A model generated the notes under the pieces. The model saw only the letters and a list, made by a program, of their open reading frames with translations, was not told the DNA's origin and made no database searches. Below are positions 27,822-37,326 of a stretch of 64,000 nt of DNA, piece by piece. This stretch comes from Isachenkonia alkalipeptolytica (GTDB taxonomy: Bacteria; Bacillota; Clostridia; Peptostreptococcales; T1SED10-28), in NCBI RefSeq assembly GCF_009910325.1, contig NZ_SUMG01000004.1, positions 62,001 through 126,000 of the forward strand, in the 5' to 3' direction. The stretch's first letter is position 1; every line of letters starts with the position of its first letter. A program made the translations under genes and the position numbers.

Positions 27822-29071
27822 TGAAGGACGTAATTGTAATCGGAGGAGGTCCCGCCGGCCTTGGAGCGGCCCTAGAGGCGAAAAAAGCCGGAGCAACGTC
27901 CGTTGTGGTGCTGGAGCGGGACCGGGAACTGGGCGGTATTCTTAATCAGTGTATCCATAACGGTTTCGGACTCCAGGAATTCAAGGAGGAGCTCACCGGT
28001 CCCGAGTATGCCCAGCGATTTATTAACCAAGTGAAGGGGGAAGACATCGAGGTGCATCTGAATACCATGGTGCTGGACGTAACGGAGGATCGTAGGGTGA
28101 CGGTCCTGGGAGACGAGGGAATCCAAGAAATTCGAGGGAAAGCCGTGGTCCTTGCCATGGGCTGTCGGGAGCGAACCTCGGGCGCCATTGATCTTCAGGG
28201 CTACCGGCCCGCAGGGGTTTATAATGCAGGGATGGCCCAGCGGATTTTAAATATGGAAGGCTACCAGGTGGGCAAGGAAGTGGTGATTTACGGTTCCGGT
28301 GACATCGGCCTGATCATGGCCCGGAGAATGACCTTAGAGGGGGCCAAGGTCATGGCCGTAGTGGAAGTGATGCCCCATTCCAGCGGACTTTATCGAAACA
28401 TTGCCCAGTGCCTGGAGGATTACGATATTCCCCTGCTTCTGCGTCATCAGATCGAAGAAGTTCATGGTAAGGACCGCATCGAAGGGGTGCGTATCAGCAA
28501 AATTGATGAGCAGTGGCAGCCCATCGAAGGGACTCAGCAAACCATATCCTGCGATACGTTGTTGCTTTCCGTGGGACTGATACCGGAAAATGAATTGTCG
28601 GAGAAAGCCCGGGTTTCCCTGGATCCTAGAACCAAGGGAGCCGTGGTCAAAAGTACCATGGAAACCGATGTGCCGGGAATCTTTTCCTGCGGCAATGTGC
28701 TCCATGTCCATGATATTGTGGATTTTGTCACCGAGGAAAGCCGCATCGCCGGAAGAAACGCCGCCCGCTTTGCGGCGGGAGCCCTGCCCCGGGGCAAAGA
28801 AGTGCTCACAAACCCGGGAAAAGGGGTTACCTATACCCTGCCCCATCGGATTATGTTGGAGGATCCCGACGGCGTCACCCTGTTTTTACGAAGTGATGTG
28901 ATCTATAAAAAGGCCCGGGTGAAGGTAAAGGAGGGGGAGCGAATCGTAAAGGAAAAAAGAGAGCGCTTGATCGTTCCCTCGGAAATGGTACAGATCAACC
29001 TGAGTCCGGAGGATTTGAGCTCCCTGACAGGAGAGATTATCGTAGAGATCGAAGGTGAAGAAAATGACTAA
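27818..29071 (+). CDS. FAD/NAD(P)-binding oxidoreductase of the glycerol operon
   Basis: The product has 417 residues. FAD motif VIGGGPAGLGAALEAKKAG is at about 6-24 and a second nucleotide motif IYGSGDIGLIMARRM near 156, separated by the usual pyridine-nucleotide-disulfide-oxidoreductase fold. It lacks a CxxxxC redox disulfide at the N-terminus; a CIHNGFG sits in its place. The start overlaps the end of the GlpA-like gene (ATGATG/TGA). It probably acts as the electron-accepting partner (a GlpB-like role) between the dehydrogenase and NAD or another carrier. That role is inferred from context. Confidence 0.82.
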   Translation: MMKDVIVIGGGPAGLGAALEAKKAGATSVVVLERDRELGGILNQCIHNGFGLQEFKEELTGPEYAQRFINQVKGEDIEVHLNTMVLDVTEDRRVTVLGDEGIQEIRGKAVVLAMGCRERTSGAIDLQGYRPAGVYNAGMAQRILNMEGYQVGKEVVIYGSGDIGLIMARRMTLEGAKVMAVVEVMPHSSGLYRNIAQCLEDYDIPLLLRHQIEEVHGKDRIEGVRISKIDEQWQPIEGTQQTISCDTLLLSVGLIPENELSEKARVSLDPRTKGAVVKSTMETDVPGIFSCGNVLHVHDIVDFVTEESRIAGRNAARFAAGALPRGKEVLTNPGKGVTYTLPHRIMLEDPDGVTLFLRSDVIYKKARVKVKEGERIVKEKRERLIVPSEMVQINLSPEDLSSLTGEIIVEIEGEEND

Positions 29072-29441
29072 ATTTGTGGAAAAGGAAATTACCTGCATTG
29101 CCTGCCCCATGGGCTGCAAGCTGGAAATTACCATGGAGGAAGACAAGTATATGATTGAAGGCTATAAATGCAAAAAAGGATTGGAATACGGAGAACAAGA
29201 GCTCAAAGACCCCAGAAGGATTATTACCACCACCTTTACCGTCAAGGGCGGCTTTCTCCCCTTAGTTCCCGTAAAGACGGACCGCCCCCTGCCCAAAGGG
29301 AAGATCTTCGAATTAATGAAGGCGATCGACCGGGCTTTTGTGGAGGCGCCGGTTAAGATGGGGCAGATTCTGATGGAGGATTTTCAGGATACAGGGGTAA
29401 ACATTGTGGCAACCCGTGACCTTCCTTTGAAGGAGTTGTAA
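29064..29441 (+). CDS. DUF1667 iron-sulfur-type protein
   Basis: The product has 125 residues, starting at the ATG at 29064, which overlaps the upstream stop; AAGGTGA precedes it. The N-terminus CIACPMGCKLEI (two CxxC-like pairs) and Cys37 in YKCKKG suggest a metal or Fe-S site. DUF1667 proteins almost always sit behind glpK/GlpA-like/flavoprotein genes in Clostridia and are thought to form part of an anaerobic glycerol-3-phosphate dehydrogenase complex. Last gene of the glycerol operon. Confidence 0.85.
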   Translation: MTKFVEKEITCIACPMGCKLEITMEEDKYMIEGYKCKKGLEYGEQELKDPRRIITTTFTVKGGFLPLVPVKTDRPLPKGKIFELMKAIDRAFVEAPVKMGQILMEDFQDTGVNIVATRDLPLKEL

Positions 29442-29478
29442 GTTGATAGTCAGCACGGGAATAAAGGTGTTTTAATAC

Positions 29479-29507
29479 TTGACAAACCTCTCTATAGATA
29501 CTACACT
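29479..29507 (+). promoter_or_regulatory. SigA promoter for the SurA-like lipoprotein
   Basis: TTGACA (29479-29484), 17 bases, TACACT (29502-29507), about 50 bases before the ATG at 29561. Confidence 0.7.
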
Positions 29508-29560
29508 ATGCAACAAGATATTATTAACACAAACTAGAAGCACAATCTATAGGAGGTTTT

Positions 29561-30343
29561 ATGTTGAAGAAAAAAATTATTACAATGTTAGCGTTAGCTT
29601 TGGTGGGACTATTTGTACTGACCGCCTGCGGTGATGGAGAAGTGGAAAACGGAGACAATGGAGAAAACGATGAAGGCACAGCTCAAAGTGAAGATGCTCT
29701 TGGGGAAATGCAACAGGAAGAAATAGATATGGATGATTTTGAAGAGTCCGATGTTTTCCTTCGAGTGAACGATGATGAAATAACCTTTGCTGAGTTTGAA
29801 GAGGAGTTTGAACGAAGCAAGGAAATGGCAGAAACTCAGTATGGTATGGATTTTGACGATGAAGATGCAGCGGTTATGATCCCTCAGCTTCAGCAACAGG
29901 CTGTAGAGTCTATAATTACCCAACACGTAATGTTGCAGGAAGCCGAAGACCAAGATATTGAAGTTACCGATGAAGACGTAGAAGAGAATGTTGAAGAGCT
30001 GAAAGTACAATTTGATGGCGAAGAAGGTCTAGAACAGGCCATGGAAGCGGAAGGTCTTACCGATGACTCTTTACGGGAATTCCTTTACGAGAACCTGATG
30101 ATTGAAAATCTCATGAGTCGGAACCTGGACTTAGACAATATTGAAGTTACGGAAGAAGAAAAGGAAGCCTATTATGCACAACTTCAGGAAAGCTGGGAAG
30201 AGCAAGGACAAGAAGAGGTCCCCTATGAAGATGTGGAAGACCAGATTACCGAACAGCTTCAACAACAACAGATCCAGGAAAAGCAGATGGAATACGTTGA
30301 AGAGTTGATGGCGGAAGCTGATATCGACAGACTGTATCAATAA
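29561..30343 (+). CDS. SurA-N-domain-like lipoprotein
   Basis: The product has 260 residues. A lipoprotein signal ends at Cys23 (VLTAC). An acidic linker covers about 25-62. Residues about 63-255 form an all-helical SurA N-terminal-like chaperone domain (VNDDEITFAEFEEEFERS, ESIITQHVMLQEAED, VTEEEKEAYYAQ). It lacks the parvulin peptidyl-prolyl isomerase domain found in PrsA. It probably helps fold or hold secreted proteins on the outer face of the membrane. RBS AGGAGG lies 4 bases before the ATG. It has its own promoter and terminator. Confidence 0.82.
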   Translation: MLKKKIITMLALALVGLFVLTACGDGEVENGDNGENDEGTAQSEDALGEMQQEEIDMDDFEESDVFLRVNDDEITFAEFEEEFERSKEMAETQYGMDFDDEDAAVMIPQLQQQAVESIITQHVMLQEAEDQDIEVTDEDVEENVEELKVQFDGEEGLEQAMEAEGLTDDSLREFLYENLMIENLMSRNLDLDNIEVTEEEKEAYYAQLQESWEEQGQEEVPYEDVEDQITEQLQQQQIQEKQMEYVEELMAEADIDRLYQ

Positions 30344-30376
30344 TTAAACAGAGAAAAATCAATAAGAAATAACTGA

Positions 30377-30424
30377 ACCGCCTTTTCGGATCCCTCTTGG
30401 GAAACCGGAAAGGTGTTTTTTTTA
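30377..30424 (+). terminator. rho-independent terminator
   Basis: CGCCTTTTCGG pairs imperfectly with CCGGAAAGGTG, followed by a run of eight T. Closes the SurA-like gene. Confidence 0.7.
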
Positions 30425-30897
30425 GTGATTGTAATATCAATGATACATTTGTCTGTTATCCTTTGGCCAAGACTAAAAACAGACAAAATATGCTCTTTTT
30501 ATTTATTATAACGGAGTACTTGATCGCTTTAGAGCTTCAGCTTCACCCGGTAATCACTCTGGTCGCATTGACCCTGGGAAGCGGAGGATTATCCGTTCTT
30601 GCCACGAATTTCATCAGCCGGTTCACTTGGGGCACTTATCCGGATATTATGACCGCTCAAATTCTGTATTTTGCCCTGGGAGATATAGCTTCTCTGGATG
30701 TGGATTACTTAACGGTTTATAAGGGTATGCTTAGTGATGAACTGGTAAAAAAAGTTAAACAAGAAGATAAAGATCTCTTTGTCTGGACCGTAAATTCTGA
30801 AGGGTCGATCCGGGAAGTATTGCAATATGATATTAAAGGAATTATTACGGATTATCCTCTGCGGGTTCGCGAGATTATGGGACGGGGAAATGAATAA
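30397..30897 (+). pseudogene. remnant of a glycerophosphodiester phosphodiesterase
   Basis: The open frame has 166 codons, but its first codons overlap a terminator hairpin and no ribosome site precedes any start. The last 75 or so residues match the C-terminal end of GDPD enzymes: ILYFALGDIASLDVDYLTVYK-type layout, then DLFVWTVNSEGSI and GIITDYPLRVREIM. The catalytic HRG, Glu-Asp pair and central barrel are absent; in their place is a short hydrophobic stretch (about 32-60). I read it as a deletion remnant of a membrane GDPD. A small expressed fragment starting at the ATG at 30490 cannot be excluded. Confidence 0.65.
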
Positions 30898-30912
30898 AAT
30901 CAAGACACTATG

Positions 30913-30956
30913 CCTGTGTTTTTATCCCGAATGAGGATAAATACACAGGTTCTTTT
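30913..30956 (+). terminator. hairpin terminator
   Basis: CCTGTGTTTTTATCC pairs with GGATAAATACACAGG around a short loop; TTCTTTT follows. Confidence 0.7.
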
Positions 30957-31103
30957 CCGGAAAATTTTCAGCCTGGGCACAGCGACTTATTTTCTTTGAA
31001 AACCCTGGAATTACATCAATATTTGATTGGAAGGTGTGGAATATTGGTATAAATACATAAAACAGCAATAATAGATGGTTCTTTAAGCCGGGGGGAGAGA
31101 ATA

Positions 31104-31796
31104 ATGATTAATAAAAATAGATGGGTACTCCTCATGGTAATTCTCACGATGATCTTTTTTAGCGGTTGTAGAAGAGGTGAAGAGGAAAAGCCGGAAGGTA
31201 CGGAGGAAACGGAAATAGAGGTTCTTATTAAAGATCCAAGTAATTGGGTTTACTTTAGGGAGTCTTCCTTTGAACGGTTGTTGGAACATCGAAGATACAC
31301 AGACCGCCGACTATCCTATGAAGACCTCTACCGGGAGATTGATTACCGTTTGATGATGGAAGAAGAGGCCGTGCTGGATTTATTCGGTTCTCCCAATGAA
31401 AAAGTGGAAGACCTCTTTGCCTATCAGATGTATATTTTGGAATACGACGGACTGATCATCCAAATCAACGATTATGATCATGGCGTTTATGCCACAGGTT
31501 ATTATATAAGAAGTCCGGAATTCACAGGACCTAGGGGAACTTACGTGGGACAAAGTGCCGGTGAAGTGTTGTTAGCCTATCCTCTTCCGGAGAAGGAAGC
31601 TGTTTTAGGGGAACAGGGACAGGTCTACTGGGGTGATGAAACCGAGTACTACGGTGCCCATATGGGGGCGATACACCATTTGGAGGACGGAGAGATCACA
31701 GAAATCCGTTATGCCGAGGGTACCGGATTTGCAGGGGTGGCCTATGAAATTTTCGAAGGCGTGGTACAATCCATCTATTTTTTTGAAATGAATTAA
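31104..31796 (+). CDS. lipoprotein of unknown function
   Basis: The product has 230 residues. A lipoprotein signal ends at Cys22 (FFSGC), followed by a short acidic linker. The mature part repeats a pattern seen in SmpA/BLIP-like beta-alpha domains: LDLFGSPNE, then LEYDGLIIQIN, then a second unit around YVGQSAGEVLLAYPLPEK and YWGDETEYYG. These could be two copies of a small fold, but I do not recognise a named family with a function. RBS GGGGGAGAG precedes the ATG. Single gene with its own terminator. Confidence 0.7.
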   Translation: MINKNRWVLLMVILTMIFFSGCRRGEEEKPEGTEETEIEVLIKDPSNWVYFRESSFERLLEHRRYTDRRLSYEDLYREIDYRLMMEEEAVLDLFGSPNEKVEDLFAYQMYILEYDGLIIQINDYDHGVYATGYYIRSPEFTGPRGTYVGQSAGEVLLAYPLPEKEAVLGEQGQVYWGDETEYYGAHMGAIHHLEDGEITEIRYAEGTGFAGVAYEIFEGVVQSIYFFEMN

Positions 31797-31802
31797 ACAC
31801 CA

Positions 31803-31848
31803 AAGTCCTTAAGGGATCCTCGGGGATCTTCAGGGCTTTTTTTATTGT
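31803..31848 (+). terminator. rho-independent terminator
   Basis: AAAGTCCTTAAGGGATCC pairs imperfectly with GGGATCTTCAGGGCTTT and runs into seven T. Confidence 0.75.
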
Positions 31849-31990
31849 ATTTCAGCGAGAATACTTTTTTTAAAGCCCTTTCTCCAACATCGAAATTCTT
31901 GGGTGTTCAATAATTTCTTGTTTTTTAAAGGATTTCGGGAAGACAATGTAGAATTAATTACTATATCATACCGAGAAGGCTGGGATACTT

Positions 31991-33352
31991 ATGAGAAATA
32001 ATCAGATCCTTAAATTGGGACTAAGTTTTTTACTTCCCGGAATCCTGTTTTTTTTCCCGCCGCTGCAAATGGATTCGAATCAGGGGGTTGTTTTATCGGC
32101 TCTAGTGTTAACCGTCACATGGTGGGCAACGGGCATCGTAAAAAAATCCGTGGCATCTCTATTTTTGTTGACGGTGTTTTCATTTTGGGGGAGTACACCC
32201 CTGGTAGAAATTTTTCGGTTTCCCTTGTCGGAGAATTTTGTATTGGTTTTATTTTCCTTTATATTCACCGAAGGGATTATGAACAGTGGACTACCGGAGA
32301 AAATAATAGAACCCGCGTTGGAAAAAGGGGGTAAGGAAATTCGCTCCTTGCTTTGGATGATCATCGGACTGAATGTTTTGTTGATTTTTGTAATCCCCCA
32401 GCCCTTTGCCAGAATTATTATCCTCGGGACCATACTAAAAGGGTTTTTCCAAGGGCGAAAGCTTGGTCAGGACCTGATTGAGGTATTAATGCTTTTTACC
32501 TTTGCCGCAGCCATTGTGGTAAACATGATGTTCCTTCGAGGGGATATCATCTTGAACAATGCTTTGATTGCCATTGCTGGCATTGAAATTTCCGAAGGTT
32601 TATGGATCCGAATCATGACGGTGCCCACGCTGATCTTTATCGGTTTGACCTATTTGCTGTTTTACATACTGTTTAAGCAAGTGCTGTTGACCTATCCCGT
32701 AACCGAAAAAACGTTAAAACACCCTTATCAAGAAACCTACCTGACAAAAAAGGATAAAAGAAACCTCCGGCTGATTCTCGCTGTGGTTTTTCTTTGGATG
32801 GCGGAGCCCTTTCACGGCATGGGATCCCCGGCGGTAATTGTTTTCGGAACGGCAATGCTGGCCTTGGTGGGCTTGATTAAGAAAAGGGGTGTAGGAGCCG
32901 TGAATTTTGAGCTTTTGATTTTTATCACCGCCGCCTTTTCCATCGGGGCGGTTATGACCAACAGCGGTGTGGCGGAAATCCTGTTGTTGCCCTTGAAAGG
33001 TTTGCTACCGGAGGAATTCGGTGTCCTATATCTTTTAGTTATTATGGTGATCTCCATGGTCATGCATATGATTCTCGGGAGTAACATCACAACCCTTTCC
33101 GTGGTAGTTCCCGGCCTGATGCTGATCGGTGAAGGCGTAATACCTGCCTTGGGACTTGTTTTTGTCATACATGTTTCCGTATCCACCCATTATTTACTAC
33201 CCTTCCATAATGTAATCCTATTAATTGGAAACGGAAAAGGTTTATTTGGCAGCAGACTGGTTAGCCGATATGGTGTGGGACTCACCCTTTTGATGCCCGT
33301 GGTTCTGCTGGGGGTCTATTATATTTGGTGGCGCATTATCGGTTTACTGTAA
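31991..33352 (+). CDS. SLC13/DASS-family anion permease
   Basis: The product has 453 residues and about 11-12 membrane helices. The layout matches the divalent anion:sodium symporter family: an early TWWATGIVKKSVASL, a central cytoplasmic loop at about 235-255, and near the end HMILGSNITTLSVVVPGLM and STHYLLPFHNVILLIGNG, where the SNT-type sodium-site motifs lie. Family members carry dicarboxylates, citrate, sulfate or phosphate; the substrate is not clear. The ribosome site is weak (GAGAAGG). Its 3' end faces the DUF3221 lipoprotein. Confidence 0.85.
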   Translation: MRNNQILKLGLSFLLPGILFFFPPLQMDSNQGVVLSALVLTVTWWATGIVKKSVASLFLLTVFSFWGSTPLVEIFRFPLSENFVLVLFSFIFTEGIMNSGLPEKIIEPALEKGGKEIRSLLWMIIGLNVLLIFVIPQPFARIIILGTILKGFFQGRKLGQDLIEVLMLFTFAAAIVVNMMFLRGDIILNNALIAIAGIEISEGLWIRIMTVPTLIFIGLTYLLFYILFKQVLLTYPVTEKTLKHPYQETYLTKKDKRNLRLILAVVFLWMAEPFHGMGSPAVIVFGTAMLALVGLIKKRGVGAVNFELLIFITAAFSIGAVMTNSGVAEILLLPLKGLLPEEFGVLYLLVIMVISMVMHMILGSNITTLSVVVPGLMLIGEGVIPALGLVFVIHVSVSTHYLLPFHNVILLIGNGKGLFGSRLVSRYGVGLTLLMPVVLLGVYYIWWRIIGLL

Positions 33353-33430
33353 ACTAATAATTCGTAGCCATACAGTAGAGCGAATGTTTACCATAACTTG
33401 AAAGGAATAAGAGGAATGAATCGCCGGAGT

Positions 33431-33814
33431 TTAGGGCTCATCAAGGATGGTTATCCCTGCGGCATCCGCCTGTTGGGGGAAGCTGTCCATGACTTCCCGG
33501 GAACGAACCTCCACGTATTGTCCTACTGCGTAGTCCTCTACATCGTTTACGTTATACCAAACCGCAATCAGGTCCCGGTCATCGGAGGCTTCTACGCTTT
33601 TTTCCAACAGTTCTTCTTCAGACAGTTCGCCGATATCTTCCCGGTCAACATGACTGATCACGTAGATCCGCTCTTCGGTAATATCCACAATGTAGCCTTC
33701 CTGACTTCGGACGGTGGGATCCAGGGAGGTTCCGCAGGAAGCGGTAAACACCACAAGGAATAAAGCAACAGATAAAAGTTTTAGTTTGCGACGGTTAAAT
33801 AAAGGATTAAACAT
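33431..33814 (-). CDS. DUF3221 lipoprotein
   Basis: The product has 127 residues from the ATG at 33814 (RBS AAAGGAG 7 bases upstream); longer in-frame starts have no ribosome site. The signal ends at Cys27 (FTASC). Residues about 38-120 form a DUF3221 domain, a small OB-like beta barrel (GYIVDITEERIYVISH, IAVWYNVNDVEDYAVGQYVE). Function unknown; other members are often encoded with peptide or stress genes in Bacillales. It has a SigB-like promoter about 100 bases upstream and stands alone. Confidence 0.82.
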   Translation of the reverse strand: MFNPLFNRRKLKLLSVALFLVVFTASCGTSLDPTVRSQEGYIVDITEERIYVISHVDREDIGELSEEELLEKSVEASDDRDLIAVWYNVNDVEDYAVGQYVEVRSREVMDSFPQQADAAGITILDEP

Positions 33815-33916
33815 AAAGATTCTCCTTTCTTGAATTTTCGTGTCTCGTTCATGTCCGGTTACGGTTAACCCTGGTTGTTGCCAAAGGGCTTTTACCAAAG
33901 GGCCTTTACCAACTTG

Positions 33917-33942
33917 ATACCCATAAGACGATAATGTTAAAG
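33917..33942 (-). promoter_or_regulatory. SigB-like promoter candidate for the DUF3221 lipoprotein
   Basis: On the minus strand CTTTAA (33942-33937), 14 bases, then GGGTAT (33922-33917). Confidence 0.45.
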
Positions 33943-34021
33943 AAAATGTTCCGATTTGCAGGGAAAAGACATATAGTATATGAAAAAGAGTTGGAATGTC
34001 AAATAATGACGAAGGAAATTT

Positions 34022-34050
34022 TTGATACAGCAGCACCGCTGTGGTATTAT
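34022..34050 (+). promoter_or_regulatory. SigA-type promoter
   Basis: TTGATA (34022-34027), 17 bases, TATTAT (34045-34050), 64 bases before the ATG at 34114. Confidence 0.6.
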
Positions 34051-34113
34051 AAATAAGGATTCATGAATCGATCTACATAATAATATTTGATCAAGAGGCA
34101 GAAGGGGGATTTT

Positions 34114-36660
34114 ATGAAGTATAACAACCGGGAAGTGAAATGGTTTTTAGGAATTGTGATTGTGCTACTGATTGCTGTAATCGTTGGAAGTGTATATATA
34201 AGTCGAACCGGAGAGGCCGAGGCTAAAAATGAAGCGCTGGAAAATGCTTTTAGGGAAGCAAAGCATGAAATGGCAGAGGAATACGACGATGAACTTGCAG
34301 AAAACATAGAGATTCACGAGCTGATTGAGGTCGCCGATGGAAGGAATGAAATATCCTATGAAGTGATTCTCACACGGCCTAATCTCACGGAGGTGTATGA
34401 CCGTTTATATGAAGGGGTGATCGATGAAGAGGTTTGGGAAGAGGAATCCATGGAGGAGGCTGTAGAGCGGATCTATGCCGAGGCCCTGGAAGATGCCTCC
34501 CGAGAGAGCATGGCTCTTCCGGAAGAAATTCGAATTTCAAGACAGAATAGAGGCAACTGGCGAGCGGAAAATCCCGAGGCTTTCTATTTTGTGATCCCAC
34601 AGAATCCCACATCCTATATCGCAGATGATTTACAAAAGATTAAAGATTTTATGGACTTTACCGTGGTCAGTGATGAACTTCCTGAGGGATCCTTGGAAAA
34701 AGAGGTAGCAAAAACCCTAATGGATAAGGATTTTTTTCGTGATTTCGGCTTTGTGTTTACCCAGAGTTCCGAAGGGGATACTTACCGTCTTCAGGTATCC
34801 TTAAAGGGCTTTTATCAAGAGGAGGCATTGGATGATCTGATCACGGAAGAAGATTTCCGGGAGTATCGGGGAGAAATCCATAGCCAAGAGGAGTTAGTGA
34901 ATATCATTGTGGAAACCATGGAGGAGGAGGCAACAAGAACCCTGGGGATCCATTCTTTAGAACTCCGGGAATATGAAAGACCCACCGACGAACTCTTCGG
35001 CTATGAGCTGCTTTATCGAAGCGGCTATCCTGAGGATTTTCTGGGGGAATATATCGATGAAGAAGGGGTATTTGAAATACGGAGCCTATACCTGGAGTCC
35101 TTAAAACGATACTACTTAAGTATTCAAATAGATCATGTACTGGATAGGGCGGATCCTGCCTGGGTAGAGGAGTTCAGTGATAAAAACCCCTTACAGGTGG
35201 CGGTAGATAGTGACGAGATTGCTGTTTTATTTTCCGATAATCAGGAACTGGTTTTCCAAACCTATGATTTTCAAAACGGTGAGCTTACGGGACAGTCGGT
35301 TATAGCCGAGGACTACCCTGTGATTTTATATGCTGAGCTTGAAGAGTATAAGGACTATGAAATTGAGCGGCACCGGGATTATTATATAGTTACGGATCAA
35401 TCCGTCAGGGATCAGTGGTGGATTTTACAAAGAGGAGAAGAGGAACTTTTCCTTCGGAGCAATGGAGCCCTAGAAACAGGTGGGGAGTTCGTTACTTACA
35501 CCGAGGAATTTTTACTGGAGAATGACAATGTGTTTTCCATCATCTCCCATGAAGAGGATGACCTCGATGGAAATTTTACTGTGAAAGTAAAAAATCATAC
35601 CCAAGATACCACCGAAGAGGTATATTTTGACGAAAGAATCCCTGGGGAATACTTTTTAAGCCCCGGCCATGGAATCATGCTGATGTATCCCGTCGTGGAT
35701 AGGACAGAAGAGGGGGGAACTTCGGAAGCCTCATTAACCCTTTATGATTTTGAAAAAGAAGAAATTATAGAGCCGGAAGAATTCCCTGAAGAACTACAAG
35801 AGGCTAACATTACCCAGGTGGAAGCGATTAATGAGGACCGGCTACTGGTGGTTACCGGAGCTAGAGATTTCTGGGAGTTTAATATGGTGGAGAACAGCTT
35901 TTTGCCCTCGGAACTCACGGAAGCTTTAGAGCCTGTCTATGAAACCAAAGAAGAAAGAGGGATCCATGAAGTCCGTTATGACTTTCACCCCATGGAAGAG
36001 AATTATTACTTCCTGGAAATCCTGGGTCTTTCCAGCGGAGGGATGATCAGGGACCGAAGTATGATTCTAAAGGATTATGAGGGAATCCTGGAGGCAGTTA
36101 TTGAAGTAAACCATAGCAGCGAGCAGGGAAGAAGTGTCTTGAACTACGAAATCGGTAACGATCTATTAATCGCTGCAGAACAATCTTTAGGAGAAGATAG
36201 TAGACGGATGGATGTAACCCTGATGGAGATATCCTATAACGCCTTGGATGAAATAGAAGAAGTAACTTCCCTGGAAACTATTGAAGAATTCATTCGTGAA
36301 GGCTACGCTTCGGTACTCGCTACCTATGAAGAACCCATTGAGAACGATGGTAAGGAGCACTTTACCATATCCATGGACAGTTTGATGAACCGATCTTTTA
36401 TGGATTTTCCCGCGGGGATTTACTATGACCGGGAAACCGGGGATTTACTGATTGAAAGCAGCAGTGGCAGATATTCGATGAATGGCTTTTTAAGACACTT
36501 TAAAGATGGGGGCAACGAAGCAAAGACGCCTCCTTTATGGAATTACGACGACTTGTATATAAATCACGAACATGAGTGGGTTTATTACCAAGATGAGCGG
36601 GGAATGCTGGTGTATGAATTGGAGGCGTTTATTCCCGCATTGGTTCAGGAAAGAAATTAA
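34114..36660 (+). CDS. large membrane-anchored extracellular protein, function unknown
   Basis: The product has 848 residues from the ATG at 34114 (RBS AGAAGGGGG); an in-frame ATG nine codons upstream has none. One hydrophobic segment at about 10-28 (FLGIVIVLLIAVIVGSVYIS) with no cleavage site or lipobox predicts a single anchor with a large outer domain. The rest is very acidic. The N-terminal part (about 35-290) is helix-rich, with a VYDRLYEGVIDEEVW-type repeat of alpha-beta units; the C-terminal part (about 360-848) looks beta-rich, as in propeller or sandwich folds. I recognise no family. The acetyltransferase gene follows 28 bases later and is probably cotranscribed. Confidence 0.7.
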   Translation: MKYNNREVKWFLGIVIVLLIAVIVGSVYISRTGEAEAKNEALENAFREAKHEMAEEYDDELAENIEIHELIEVADGRNEISYEVILTRPNLTEVYDRLYEGVIDEEVWEEESMEEAVERIYAEALEDASRESMALPEEIRISRQNRGNWRAENPEAFYFVIPQNPTSYIADDLQKIKDFMDFTVVSDELPEGSLEKEVAKTLMDKDFFRDFGFVFTQSSEGDTYRLQVSLKGFYQEEALDDLITEEDFREYRGEIHSQEELVNIIVETMEEEATRTLGIHSLELREYERPTDELFGYELLYRSGYPEDFLGEYIDEEGVFEIRSLYLESLKRYYLSIQIDHVLDRADPAWVEEFSDKNPLQVAVDSDEIAVLFSDNQELVFQTYDFQNGELTGQSVIAEDYPVILYAELEEYKDYEIERHRDYYIVTDQSVRDQWWILQRGEEELFLRSNGALETGGEFVTYTEEFLLENDNVFSIISHEEDDLDGNFTVKVKNHTQDTTEEVYFDERIPGEYFLSPGHGIMLMYPVVDRTEEGGTSEASLTLYDFEKEEIIEPEEFPEELQEANITQVEAINEDRLLVVTGARDFWEFNMVENSFLPSELTEALEPVYETKEERGIHEVRYDFHPMEENYYFLEILGLSSGGMIRDRSMILKDYEGILEAVIEVNHSSEQGRSVLNYEIGNDLLIAAEQSLGEDSRRMDVTLMEISYNALDEIEEVTSLETIEEFIREGYASVLATYEEPIENDGKEHFTISMDSLMNRSFMDFPAGIYYDRETGDLLIESSSGRYSMNGFLRHFKDGGNEAKTPPLWNYDDLYINHEHEWVYYQDERGMLVYELEAFIPALVQERN

Positions 36661-36688
36661 GAAGAATAAATATGAGGAGGCGGAAAAT

Positions 36689-37195
36689 ATGAATAGTTAC
36701 CGAACCAATATTGAAGGCTTTGAAATACGATTTGCCACAGAGGAAGATGTGCCCCTTATTTTAGAATTTATTAAAGCCCTAGCGGAGTATGAAAAGATGT
36801 TGGATGAAGTGGTGGCCACAGAGAAAGGGCTTAAACAGTCGATTTTTGTCCAAAAGCAGGCGGAGGTAATCATTGGAGAAGAAAAAGGAAAACCTGTAGG
36901 TTTTGCCCTGTTTTTCCATAACTACTCCACTTTTTTAGGGAAAGCCAACCTCTATCTCGAAGACCTTTTCGTAAAACCTGAGTACCGGGGAAAGGGTTAC
37001 GGTAAAACCCTGTTATCCTTTTTAGGGAAAATTGCAGTGGACAGAGACTGCGGACGACTGGATTGGTGGTGTCTTGATTGGAACACCACATCCATCGAGT
37101 TTTATAAAGAGATGGGGGCCGTTCCCATGGATGAATGGACGGTGTACCGGGTAGAAGGGGAGCAACTGCAAAGACTTTCCAAGTTCTGTGATTAA
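36689..37195 (+). CDS. GNAT N-acetyltransferase, diamine (SSAT-like) type
   Basis: The product has 168 residues from the ATG at 36689 (RBS GAGGAGG). GNAT motifs are EIRFATEEDVPLI at the start, the acetyl-CoA loop PEYRGKGYGKTLLS (about 97-110), and the SSAT-type end CGRLDWWCLDWNTTSIEFYK followed by MGAVPMDEWT. Family members acetylate spermidine, spermine or thialysine. That substrate class is likely but not certain here. It sits 28 bases behind the large surface-protein gene. Confidence 0.87.
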   Translation: MNSYRTNIEGFEIRFATEEDVPLILEFIKALAEYEKMLDEVVATEKGLKQSIFVQKQAEVIIGEEKGKPVGFALFFHNYSTFLGKANLYLEDLFVKPEYRGKGYGKTLLSFLGKIAVDRDCGRLDWWCLDWNTTSIEFYKEMGAVPMDEWTVYRVEGEQLQRLSKFCD

Positions 37196-37262
37196 TCGGT
37201 GATAATCTTGCTGTATAAAGATCTGCTCCTATGGAATAGGGCAGGTCTTTACTTAAGTTCTT

Positions 37263-37291
37263 TTGCATAAGTATCAGAACTATCCTATAAT
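37263..37291 (+). promoter_or_regulatory. SigA-type promoter for the DUF1538-PII operon
   Basis: TTGCAT (37263-37268), 17 bases, TATAAT (37286-37291), 36 bases before the GTG start at 37327. An imperfect hairpin at about 37219-37254 may end the previous operon. Confidence 0.65.
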
Positions 37292-37326
37292 TAAAGGGAA
37301 GCGCCACATACCTAAGGAGGGGTACC

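Noticed and set aside
30490-30897. Intact small GDPD enzyme
   Set aside because: The catalytic half of the barrel is missing, there is no ribosome site, and the frame starts in or near a terminator.
33880-33912. Another REP copy (CCAAAGGGC repeats)
   Set aside because: Two short direct repeats only; the GGGGACGG arm and the palindrome are absent.
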